Source: Croceimicrobium hydrocarbonivorans (GTDB lineage Bacteria; Bacteroidota; Bacteroidia; Flavobacteriales; Schleiferiaceae). From it: DNA of 64,000 nt. The notes beneath the pieces are model-generated. The model did no database searches, was not told where the DNA came from, and saw only the letters and a list, made by a program, of their open reading frames with translations. Location: contig NZ_CP060139.1 in NCBI RefSeq assembly GCF_014524565.1, positions 3,169,501 through 3,233,500 of the forward strand, written 5' to 3'. The first letter of the stretch is position 1. Every line of letters begins with the position of its first letter. Made by a program: the position numbers and the translations under genes. Positions 50,718 to 58,915 of the stretch are shown piece after piece.

Positions 50718-53700
50718 CTATGGCTCAAGCACCAAAATTAAGTCATCTTGAGCCACCATGGTATTGTCGCTAAGCTCAATATTCCTGACAGTTCCATTTT
50801 TACTGGCTAATACTGTACTTTCCATTTTCATGGCCTCGATAACAAAAAGAGGATCGTTTTTCTTCACCTGATCTCCAGCCTTTACCAAGATCTTTACCAA
50901 TTTACCTTGCAGCGGGGAGCCTACATCATTAGCTTCGGTGGCTTTGCGGTTCTGAACAGTATTAACCTCAATACTCTGATCCAACACTTCCACATGGCGA
51001 TTCTGACCATTCAGTTTAAAGTAAACTTGACGTTTGCCATTAGGATCGGGCTCAGTAATATTTAAGAAGCGCACCAAAATGGTTTTCCCCTGATCAATCT
51101 CCACCATAAACTCTTCATTTTGCTCGAGGCCATACCAGAAGTTTAGGCTGGGAATTCGCCATACTTCACCAAAGTCACGGTGAAAATCCAGGTAATCTTT
51201 AAAAACCTTGGGATAGAGTTTATAGCTCAGGAAGTCTAATTCATTGAGTTCTGACCCAAATTCACTTTGAAAAATTTGGAACTCCTTTTCAAAATCGACC
51301 GGCTTAAGATGTTTGTTGGGGCGATCCGTAAAAGGCTTTTCATTTTTTAGAACCAATTTTTGGAAGAGAATAGGGAAGCCACCATGAGGTTGTCCAAGTT
51401 CTCCCTTAAAGAAGCTAATTACCGAATCCGGGAAAGAGATGTCTTCACCTTTGGAAATCAGATCGTCTTTGGTGTAGCCATTGGTGGTCATAAACATAGC
51501 TAAGTCGCCCACCACTTTAGAGGAAGGGGTCACCTTCACTAAATCGCCCATCAAATGATTGGCATCCTTGTAGTTTTTCTTGATGGTTTCAAATTTATCT
51601 TCAATACCAAGGCCCCGAGCCTGTGGTCGTAAATTGGAATATTGACCACCGGGAATTTCATGTTCGTACAATTGTGCAGTTCCCGCTTTTAAACCGGATT
51701 CGAAGGGATAATACCACTCCCTCAAGTTTTCCCAATAGGCGCTAAACTCATTGAGCTTAGCTAAGTCCATTGGGTTTTCTCTTTCATGACCTTCCAAACA
51801 AGCGAGCAAGGAATTGAAATTTGGCTGGGAAGTAAGTCTGCTCATCGAATCGACTGCTACATCTACAACATCGACACCGGCTTCTATAGCTTTTAAATAG
51901 GTTGCTGATTGAACCCCGGAGGTATCATGAGTATGCAGATGGATGGGAAGGTCTACGGCCTTCTTTAATTCGGTGATAAGCTCTTGCGCAGCATAGGGTT
52001 TGAGCAAGCCTGCCATATCCTTAATGGCTAGAATATGCGCTCCCATATCTTCAATTTTACGAGCCAGATCCAGATAGTACTGAAGGCTGTATTTCGGATG
52101 TTTTTTAGGATTACTGATGTCGCCAGTGTAGCAGATACTCACTTCGGCCAAACCTTGGGTACGCTCAAGAACGGCTTTGGTAGAAACCTCCAATTGCTCA
52201 GTCCAGTTGAGAGAATCAAAAATCCGGAAGATATCGATGCCATTTTCCCAGGACTTTTCAATGAAGCGCTCAACGAGGTTATCCGGATAGGCCTTATAAC
52301 CCACGGCATTGCTGGCGCGGATTAGCATCTGCGTAAGCACATTGGGCATGGCTTCCCTTAATAGTCGTAGACGTTCCCAAGGATCTTCCTTTAAAAAGCG
52401 CATACATACATCGAAGGTGGCACCACCCCAAATTTCAGCGGAAAAGAGTTGGGGGAAACTCTTGGAGTAGCTTTCGGCAATATTCAATAAATCAATGGTG
52501 CGCACTCGGGTTGCTAGAAGTGATTGATGGGCATCTCTAAAAGTGGTGTCAGTAAAATAAATCGGTTTTTGATCCTTAAGCCACAGGGAAAAGTCACGAG
52601 GACCTAATTCCGTCAGCAAATTCTTGGTTCCGGGAGTATGGGCCGAATGCCGATCATAGGCAGGAATAATTGCAGGCTGAAACTTCTTTTTAGGATCGTG
52701 ATTTTTTATTTCAGGATTTCCATTCACAATCACATCCGCCATATAGCGAAGAATGCGGGTTCCTCGGTTTTTAGGCTTGGTGATTTCGAGGAGTTCAGAA
52801 TGCTTTTCAATAAAGCTTACCCTCTGTTGTCCCTCTCTAAAAATGGGGTGGGCGATTACATTTTGCAGAAAGGGAATATTGGTTTGCACGCCGCGAATCC
52901 TAAATTCAGATAAGGCTCTGCGCATACGGTCGCTGGCCACATCCAGGCTGCTGCCCCAGGCAGATACCTTAACCAACATCGAATCGAAGAAAGGCGAAAT
53001 GGTAACTCCGGGGTAACTGCTGCCTTCATCCAGGCGAATGCCCATTCCCGCAGCATTGCGATAAGCGATAATGGTTCCATAATCCGGACTAAATCCTTGC
53101 GCCGGATCTTCGGTAGTGATTCGACATTGAATGGCATGTCCGTTTACCTTTATCGCATCTTGATTAGGGATACCAATAACATCACCCCTAAGGGCCTCAC
53201 CCATGGCCACTTGGATTTGGGCCTTTACAATATCGTATCCGGTAATTTCCTCAGTAATAGTATGCTCAACTTGAATACGCGGATTCACTTCAATGAAGTA
53301 GATGTTTTCGTCTTTGTCCACTAAAAACTCTACCGTGCCGGCATGAGTGTAATTAACCGCCCGACCAATTTTTAGGGCGTATTCATGCAATTGCTTGCGC
53401 GTTTTATCTTTTAAAGTGGAGGCGGGTGCTACTTCAACTACCTTTTGGAAACGCCTTTGTACGGAGCAGTCCCTTTCGTGAAGATGGACCAGATTACCAT
53501 GTAGATCACCCAGCAATTGTACCTCAATATGCTTGGGATCTTCTACAAATTTTTCAATGAAAATGGTGGGATCACCAAAAGCTTTGGCGGCTTCACCAGA
53601 AGCTTCTCGATAGGCAGAAAGCAGGGCTTGATTGTCGCGTACCACGCGCATACCGCGACCACCACCACCAGAGGCTGCCTTCAACATAATGGGGAAACCG

Positions 53701-54158
53701 ATTTTCTGAGCAGCATTTAGGATGTCTTCTTCACTTTGCAGGCCATCGGCCCCTTCTATCATGGGGATTTTGATTTTTTGGGCCAGCTTTTTAGCCGCAA
53801 CTTTATTCCCCAATTGCTCCATTATGCTGGCTTTTGGGCCGATAAAGGTGATGCCTTCTTCGGCGCAGCGACGCGCAAACTCGATGTTCTCACTTAAAAA
53901 ACCATAACCCGGATGGATTGCATCGACCTTTTGTCTTTTAGCGATGCGAATGATTTCTTCAATTTCTAAATAAGGGCGCAGCGGTTCGTCATCTGAACCA
54001 ATTTTATAGGCTTCATCGGCTTTGTAGCGATGCAGGGAATAGCGATCTTCAAAACTGTAAATGGCAATGGTGCGAATTTTCAGTTCTGTGGCGGCACGAA
54101 AAATACGGATGGCGATTTCACCCCGGTTGGCGACCATTAATCTTTGGATAGTTTTCAT
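50718..54158 (-). CDS. pyc: Pyruvate carboxylase
   Basis: 1146 residues, single-chain form. Biotin-dependent carboxylation of pyruvate to oxaloacetate, feeding the TCA cycle. Biotin carboxylase (about 1-455) has the ATP-grasp loop GGGGRGMR and the metal/catalytic tract EVNPRIQVEHT. Carboxyltransferase (about 530-830) opens with DTTFRDAHQSLLATR. An allosteric/tetramerisation part follows, then the biotin carrier with EAMKMES and biotinyl Lys at K1111. Nothing is missing. A weak TAATTTCA lies upstream on the minus strand, and the putative small RNA terminator sits 78 bases before the start. Confidence 0.96.
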   Translation of the reverse strand: MKTIQRLMVANRGEIAIRIFRAATELKIRTIAIYSFEDRYSLHRYKADEAYKIGSDDEPLRPYLEIEEIIRIAKRQKVDAIHPGYGFLSENIEFARRCAEEGITFIGPKASIMEQLGNKVAAKKLAQKIKIPMIEGADGLQSEEDILNAAQKIGFPIMLKAASGGGGRGMRVVRDNQALLSAYREASGEAAKAFGDPTIFIEKFVEDPKHIEVQLLGDLHGNLVHLHERDCSVQRRFQKVVEVAPASTLKDKTRKQLHEYALKIGRAVNYTHAGTVEFLVDKDENIYFIEVNPRIQVEHTITEEITGYDIVKAQIQVAMGEALRGDVIGIPNQDAIKVNGHAIQCRITTEDPAQGFSPDYGTIIAYRNAAGMGIRLDEGSSYPGVTISPFFDSMLVKVSAWGSSLDVASDRMRRALSEFRIRGVQTNIPFLQNVIAHPIFREGQQRVSFIEKHSELLEITKPKNRGTRILRYMADVIVNGNPEIKNHDPKKKFQPAIIPAYDRHSAHTPGTKNLLTELGPRDFSLWLKDQKPIYFTDTTFRDAHQSLLATRVRTIDLLNIAESYSKSFPQLFSAEIWGGATFDVCMRFLKEDPWERLRLLREAMPNVLTQMLIRASNAVGYKAYPDNLVERFIEKSWENGIDIFRIFDSLNWTEQLEVSTKAVLERTQGLAEVSICYTGDISNPKKHPKYSLQYYLDLARKIEDMGAHILAIKDMAGLLKPYAAQELITELKKAVDLPIHLHTHDTSGVQSATYLKAIEAGVDVVDVAVDSMSRLTSQPNFNSLLACLEGHERENPMDLAKLNEFSAYWENLREWYYPFESGLKAGTAQLYEHEIPGGQYSNLRPQARGLGIEDKFETIKKNYKDANHLMGDLVKVTPSSKVVGDLAMFMTTNGYTKDDLISKGEDISFPDSVISFFKGELGQPHGGFPILFQKLVLKNEKPFTDRPNKHLKPVDFEKEFQIFQSEFGSELNELDFLSYKLYPKVFKDYLDFHRDFGEVWRIPSLNFWYGLEQNEEFMVEIDQGKTILVRFLNITEPDPNGKRQVYFKLNGQNRHVEVLDQSIEVNTVQNRKATEANDVGSPLQGKLVKILVKAGDQVKKNDPLFVIEAMKMESTVLASKNGTVRNIELSDNTMVAQDDLILVLEP

Positions 54159-54235
54159 TTGAGAGGATGAGATTAGGAGCTTGAAATTACACTTAGGTTG
54201 GTCCTTTTAGATTAAGCCAAGATTTAATATGCATG

Positions 54236-54261
54236 AAAAAACCCCGACACTAAGGTCGGGG
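54236..54261 (-). terminator. Minus-strand intrinsic terminator upstream of pyc
   Basis: Stem CCCCGAC/GTCGGGG with a 6-base loop, followed on the minus strand by six T. It faces no annotated gene, which implies a transcript ending here: either a separate small RNA or an attenuated pyc leader. Confidence 0.8.
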
Positions 54262-54388
54262 CCCCAACAACGCATAGTGCGCTGTTTAGTACCTATATTG
54301 TATTGAAATTCGTGGCATAATCAACAGGAAGCTGTAAGTTAAGAAATTATTTGCCTCTGCTTAAAGTACTGATCCTAAGTTTGTTTAG
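54236..54388 (-). ncRNA. Putative structured small RNA (6S-like?)
   Basis: About 150 nt on the minus strand. A promoter is suggested by TTG at 54419-54421 and TAAATATG at 54394-54401 (17-base spacer, one mismatch to TAnnTTTG). A 7-bp pairing joins AGTACTT (54364-54370) with AGGTACT (54288-54294). Within it lies an irregular long hairpin (54314-54355, GGCA...TGCC closing pair, CTTC tetraloop). A second 9-bp hairpin is at 54266-54286, then the terminator. The bubbled long hairpin recalls 6S-type RNAs, and 6S-Flavo is known in this phylum; the match is not proven. It could also be a pyc leader. Confidence 0.42.
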
Positions 54389-54671
54389 AATTACATATTT
54401 AGGGTGATTCTAAAACAGCAATAATGCACTTCGATTTTCTTTATATCCGCGACAAAGGAATAGACCTAAGTCCAGTGCTTACTTGTGATTTGGTTAAGGT
54501 CCAAAGAATCAGATATCTAAACTCTTATACTAGCCTATTGGATTCCCGAACAGAATGATAAGAAGGAATGTATATCCCTAAAAAGTGTAGTTTGAAAAGA
54601 TTTTCTGCCTCGCAATTGGGCATTTTTAAAGGAAATGCGCTACTTTGATGTACTTAACCTGCTGCTTGAAA

Positions 54672-56750
54672 ATGAAGAGAATTTACTTGAGGAGTTCAGC
54701 ATTATTAATACCGATTACCAGCCTTATCTTTTTCTTTAGCACTTTACCGTGCTATAGTCAGATTATGCCTCCAGAGTTGAAAGCAATGGAGCAAAGGCTC
54801 GATAGCTTAAAAGGAGAAGAGCGTTTTAGCTTTTTAATGGAACTGGCCCAGGCTTTTGCCCAGGTGGATGTTCCGCAATCTCGCGGTTTTTTGAAAGAAG
54901 CGGTGGCTTTGAGTAAAGACTTAAATCGTCATGACTTTACGGCCAGAGCCCTAAATGGTATGGGTATCACCTATTTTATTCAGGGTGATTTACATTCAGC
55001 ATTGGACTATTATGAACAATCTCTGGAGATCAACGAAAGCAATAATGATAGCTCTGGATTAGCAGTTAATTACAGCAACCTCAGCAATATATATGTTGAA
55101 ATTGGAGAATTTAATAAAGCGACTAATTTCTTTTATAAGGGCCTGCAATTAGCTCGTTTACAGGGTGATTCGGCCACCATGGCGGATATCAATAATAATC
55201 TTGCGCGCCTGTACAGCAGCTTAGGAGATCAAGAGAAGGCAGTGAGCCATTTGCGTAGTTCCTTGAAGCTTTACCGGACTATTGGCAAGGAGGATGTGCT
55301 CACCGATTATAATAATTTGGGAATCTCCTATGAGAAGATGGGCAAACCCGATTCTGCAGTCTACTTCTATAAAGCTTGTATCAAATTGGCGGATGAAGCG
55401 CATCAGAAACCAAGTCGCTTTTATGCCTTATCCAATTTAGTTAGTTATTTCATAAAGGTTGAAGAGGTAGATTCTGCCCGTATCTATTTGGACCAAGCCT
55501 TAAATGATCCGGATTTAAAGGAGTATGAGAATTTTTATCTCACTTTCGGAATTCGTGATGTTCGGGTTTTAGCTCGTGAAGGTCAAATTGATGAGGCATT
55601 GGAGAAAGGAGAGTTTTACATGGAGATGGCTCGAAAATATTCGCGCTTACGGGAGATAGTGGATATGGCTTCATCCTTACATCAGCTTTATGCCCTTAAA
55701 GGTGATTATAATACAGCCTATAATTATTTGTTAGAGCATTCCTTATATAATGATTCCCTGCTTTCCCAGTCTAATGTTGCGGAGTTAACCAAACTAGAAG
55801 AGCGTTATCAGTTTCAAATTGAGAAGGAGCGTCTGGAAGCTCAGCATCAAAGTGAAATACGGGATCAGGAATTAAAACGCTTTTGGGTCTATTGGTTCTT
55901 AGGAGGATTGGGCATACTAACCGTGGCCTTTGGTTGGAACGCCTATACACGTAGAGCGCGAAATATTGTACTTCGAGAAAAGAATCAAAGGATTGAAAAA
56001 CAACATAAGGAGATTCAAGAACAGCAGGCTGAGCTTCGCGAACAGAAGCAAAGTCTTGAGATGTTGAATGCCTTTAAGGATCGCATTTTAGCGGGGATGG
56101 CTCATGATTTAAAATCGCCATTAAACTCGCTCCAGGGTCTAATTGACCTTAGCAATATGGAGGAAGGTCAGGATCCGCAGATCATTAAAGGTTTTATGCG
56201 AAAACTTTCTTCCGAAGTTGTAATTCTGCGACAGAGCATTGAAAATCTTCTGCATTGGGCCCGTTTACAAATAGGCATTGCAGAGAATAATGAGAAGAAA
56301 AGGATTGCGGTGGCAATGGCCTTGAATCAGGTGATTGAATTGTTTTCGGGACTCGCTAAAAACAAGAATATTAATATCGTCCAAGATATTAATGATGGTG
56401 ATGCTCAACTCAATGCCGATGCTGAAATCGTAAGAATTGTACTGCGGAATTTTATTTCTAATGCCTTGAAATTTAATCCGGAAGGAGGTTCAATTTACAT
56501 TTCTGGCGAAAGGAAGGAAGATTGCTATTGTTTTAAAGTGAAGGATCAAGGCCCCGGGCTGCGCAATTCCCAAAAAGATGAGATGTTCACCGAAATGATG
56601 GATCCTTCCGTAGGTACAGCTAAGGAAATGGGAACCGGTTTAGGATTGTATCTCTGCAGTGAGTTTGTGCGTGCCAACGGTGGTAAAATTGGAGTGGAAA
56701 GCGAAGCGGGCGAGGGATCTACTTTCTGGTTTAGTCTTCCTATAGTATAG
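54672..56750 (+). CDS. Sensor histidine kinase with TPR sensor domain
   Basis: About 692 residues. The signal region [20 protein letters not shown] is followed by a periplasmic TPR array of 6-7 repeats (with [21 protein letters not shown]) to about 380. A membrane helix near 408-428 follows, then a coiled coil and a HisKA domain with the phospho-acceptor H478 in [13 protein letters not shown]. The ATPase domain has the N box ([14 protein letters not shown]), DQGPGL and GTGLGLYL. No receiver or DNA-binding domain follows, so its partner is elsewhere. ATG at 54672 is preferred over the upstream TTG at 54645 because it opens the hydrophobic signal. Ligand unknown. Confidence 0.88.
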   Translation: MKRIYLRSSALLIPITSLIFFFSTLPCYSQIMPPELKAMEQRLDSLKGEERFSFLMELAQAFAQVDVPQSRGFLKEAVALSKDLNRHDFTARALNGMGITYFIQGDLHSALDYYEQSLEINESNNDSSGLAVNYSNLSNIYVEIGEFNKATNFFYKGLQLARLQGDSATMADINNNLARLYSSLGDQEKAVSHLRSSLKLYRTIGKEDVLTDYNNLGISYEKMGKPDSAVYFYKACIKLADEAHQKPSRFYALSNLVSYFIKVEEVDSARIYLDQALNDPDLKEYENFYLTFGIRDVRVLAREGQIDEALEKGEFYMEMARKYSRLREIVDMASSLHQLYALKGDYNTAYNYLLEHSLYNDSLLSQSNVAELTKLEERYQFQIEKERLEAQHQSEIRDQELKRFWVYWFLGGLGILTVAFGWNAYTRRARNIVLREKNQRIEKQHKEIQEQQAELREQKQSLEMLNAFKDRILAGMAHDLKSPLNSLQGLIDLSNMEEGQDPQIIKGFMRKLSSEVVILRQSIENLLHWARLQIGIAENNEKKRIAVAMALNQVIELFSGLAKNKNINIVQDINDGDAQLNADAEIVRIVLRNFISNALKFNPEGGSIYISGERKEDCYCFKVKDQGPGLRNSQKDEMFTEMMDPSVGTAKEMGTGLGLYLCSEFVRANGGKIGVESEAGEGSTFWFSLPIV

Positions 56751-56769
56751 TCTTAAAATTATTCTAGGC

Positions 56770-56786
56770 TTTTAGGAAATCTTTAG
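56770..56786 (+). promoter_or_regulatory. Candidate operator: two TTTAG boxes upstream of the regulator gene
   Basis: TTTTAGGAAATCTTTAG holds TTTAG boxes starting at 56771 and 56782, 11 bp apart. The same 17 bases occur upstream of czcA. The second box is 15 bases before a -7-like GACCTTTG at 56797-56804. This suggests autoregulation by the OmpR-type regulator encoded directly downstream. Confidence 0.65.
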
Positions 56787-56808
56787 TTGCGATACAGACC
56801 TTTGACTT

Positions 56809-57483
56809 ATGAAAATCCTGATCGTTGAAGATGAAACAGGTATTGCCGCATTTTTAAAGCAAGGCCTGGAAGAAGAAGCCTATACCGTGGTAATGGCTCA
56901 TGATGGTAATAAGGGCCTGCAATTAGCCCTTTCGGATGATTATGATTTACTCTTATTAGATTGGATGCTACCCGGCATGAGCGGGATCGCCATTTGCCAG
57001 GAATTTCGAAAGCAGAACAAAAAGACGCCGGTCATTTTATTAACGGCCAAAGACTCATCAGAAGAAGTGGTTTTTGGTTTACAGGCAGGCGCCAATGACT
57101 ATATCCGTAAGCCTTTTCATTTTGATGAATTATTGGAACGAATCCGAGTTCAGCTAAGAGCAAAGAGTGGAGAGACCAGCCACGAAGCCTTGCAACTCGG
57201 TGAAATCCGCATGGATTTAAGTGCGCATTTAGTTTACCGGAATGATGAACTCATTCAGCTTACTCAAAGAGAATTTGCCCTGTTGGAGTTTTTATTGCGC
57301 AATAAAAACCGGGTTTGCCGTAGGGTTCAGATCCTTGAAAATGTGTGGGATAGTAATTACAATTATAATGCTGGGATTATAGATGTTTATATCAATACCC
57401 TTCGTAAGAAGTTAAAATTGGAAGGAGAGGATAATTACATCCAAACCATTAGAGGAGTGGGTTATATAGCCCGAGAAGTATGA
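56809..57483 (+). CDS. OmpR-family response regulator (CusR/CzcR type)
   Basis: 224 residues. The receiver has the acidic pair E8/D9, phospho-acceptor D51 in LLLLDWMLPGMSG, and Lys in YIRKPFHFDE. The winged-helix output shows LTQREFALLEFLLRNKNRVC and a recognition region ending IDVYINTLRKKL, then IRGVGYIARE. It resembles CusR/CzcR/CopR regulators that control metal efflux. The stop codon overlaps the start of the sensor kinase (ATGA), and the efflux genes follow. Its likely target is the TTTAG array seen before this gene and before czcA. Confidence 0.93.
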   Translation: MKILIVEDETGIAAFLKQGLEEEAYTVVMAHDGNKGLQLALSDDYDLLLLDWMLPGMSGIAICQEFRKQNKKTPVILLTAKDSSEEVVFGLQAGANDYIRKPFHFDELLERIRVQLRAKSGETSHEALQLGEIRMDLSAHLVYRNDELIQLTQREFALLEFLLRNKNRVCRRVQILENVWDSNYNYNAGIIDVYINTLRKKLKLEGEDNYIQTIRGVGYIAREV

Positions 57484-58844
57484 AATTGAGCTTTAAAGAT
57501 CGCATTGCATTTTATTATTTGGCGGCAACCACTGCCTTAGTAGCTATTGCCTTTCTTTTGGTCTATGGTATTGTATACCAAACGGTTTACGATAATATGG
57601 ATCAGGTGCTATCCATAGAAGCTTATAAGCATACCACTGAAGTAATAATTGAAGGTGACTCCATTCATTTTATCAATAAAGGGGAATGGGAGGAACGCGA
57701 GCATCGTGAGGCTCAGGTCCTGCCTGTTTTCATTCAGCTTATGAATAGCAAAGGTGAGCTGATGGACAAATCCCCTAATCTTAAAAATCAAGAATTACTT
57801 TTTCATCCTGAGCTTGAAGGCGGCCATCATTTTGATGCCAGCCTTAATGATGAGGTCTTAAGGCAAATTCAAATCCCCTTGCGGACCAAGGATAAATTGC
57901 AGGGCTATATTTTGGCCGCTATGTCGATGCAGGCTTCCATTCAGGTTTTACGAAAATTAGCCTGGGCCGAGGCGATAAGTTTCCCGGTCGTTTTAATAAG
58001 CCTCTTTTACATTACGCGTTCCTTGGCGGATCGTAGTATTCGACCCATCAAAGAAATTACGCGAACTGCGGGTCGAACCTCCAAACGCTTTTTAGATGAG
58101 CGAGTACCCTTGCCTGCCAAACAGGATGAATTGTACGATTTATCGCAATCCATCAATGCCTTATTAGATCGTTTGCAGCATGCCTTTAAGGGAGAAAAGC
58201 AATTTAGCTCCGATGCTTCTCATGAATTGCGCACTCCCTTAGCCACCTTAAGAGGTAGTTTAGAAGTCTTGATCCGTAAGGCTCGCAGTCAGGAGGAATA
58301 TGAAGCAACCATAAAATCAGCCTTGGTGCAGATCGATCGCATGGCCGATTTGAGTGATCAATTATTGGTTTTAGCCCGCATGGACTCCGAAGCCTTAAAC
58401 CTGAATCAACAAGCCCTGGGAATTGTGGTAGAAGAAGTATTAAGTTCCTTACATCCGTTAATTCAGGCTAAAAACCTTAGGGTTCATTTGGATCTCCATC
58501 AGCTGGAAAGTAAAGAAATACCGGCGTATTTCGGAAGCCTCATATTTCAAAATTTAATTGGCAATGCCGTAAAGTATAGTCCTGATTCTAGCGAGCTTCG
58601 CATTGAGGCAAGAAGTACAGAAACCGGTTTTTCGTGTAGTATTTGCGATCAAGGTCCGGGTATTCCCAAAGAGGAGCAGGCGCAAATTTTCCAAGCCTTT
58701 TACCGCAGTCCACAGGCCATCCAAAATGCCCCTGGATCAGGATTAGGTTTATCTATTGCCCAAAGAGCGGCTGAGGCTATCGAAGCTCGCATTGATCTTC
58801 AATCAGAACCCGGAAGGGGAACCTGCTTTTACCTTCATTTTTAG
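57480..58844 (+). CDS. Sensor histidine kinase of the metal-efflux module
   Basis: 454 residues. Two membrane helices (near 12-34 and 160-180) flank a periplasmic sensor region of about 125 residues containing several His residues (HHFDAS; EREHREAQ), which could bind metal (inference). A HAMP-like linker, then HisKA with H248 in SSDASHELRTPLATL. The ATPase domain has the N box (NLIGNAVKYSPDSS), DQGPGIP and GSGLGLSIAQRAAE. All catalytic elements are intact. It overlaps the regulator gene by 4 bases, and its stop codon overlaps the first TTTAG box of the czcA operator. Confidence 0.92.
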   Translation: MKLSFKDRIAFYYLAATTALVAIAFLLVYGIVYQTVYDNMDQVLSIEAYKHTTEVIIEGDSIHFINKGEWEEREHREAQVLPVFIQLMNSKGELMDKSPNLKNQELLFHPELEGGHHFDASLNDEVLRQIQIPLRTKDKLQGYILAAMSMQASIQVLRKLAWAEAISFPVVLISLFYITRSLADRSIRPIKEITRTAGRTSKRFLDERVPLPAKQDELYDLSQSINALLDRLQHAFKGEKQFSSDASHELRTPLATLRGSLEVLIRKARSQEEYEATIKSALVQIDRMADLSDQLLVLARMDSEALNLNQQALGIVVEEVLSSLHPLIQAKNLRVHLDLHQLESKEIPAYFGSLIFQNLIGNAVKYSPDSSELRIEARSTETGFSCSICDQGPGIPKEEQAQIFQAFYRSPQAIQNAPGSGLGLSIAQRAAEAIEARIDLQSEPGRGTCFYLHF

Positions 58845-58877
58845 GAAATCTTTAGAAAGCGTTTCGAAAGGCTTTAG
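58839..58877 (+). promoter_or_regulatory. Candidate operator: four TTTAG boxes at 11-bp spacing before czcA
   Basis: TTTAG boxes start at 58840, 58851, 58862 (as TTTCG) and 58873, exactly 11 bp apart, and the first 17 bases (58839-58855) match the site before the regulator gene. The last box is 15 bases before the -7 element at 58888, the same distance as at the regulator promoter. Phased direct repeats of this kind are how OmpR-family proteins bind DNA. Confidence 0.72.
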
Positions 58878-58887
58878 AATGCCCCAA

Positions 58888-58895
58888 TACTTTTG
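58888..58895 (+). promoter_or_regulatory. -7 element of czcA
   Basis: TACTTTTG fits TAnnTTTG exactly, 20 bases before the ATG at 58916. There is no good -33 TTG, as expected for an activator-dependent promoter, where bound regulator would replace it. Confidence 0.55.
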
Positions 58896-58915
58896 GTGTA
58901 TTAGTCTGAGACACC

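Noticed and set aside
54262-54640. A protein gene in the long gap upstream of the TPR kinase
   Set aside because: No open frame with a plausible start and coding character on either strand; structure and terminator favour an RNA.
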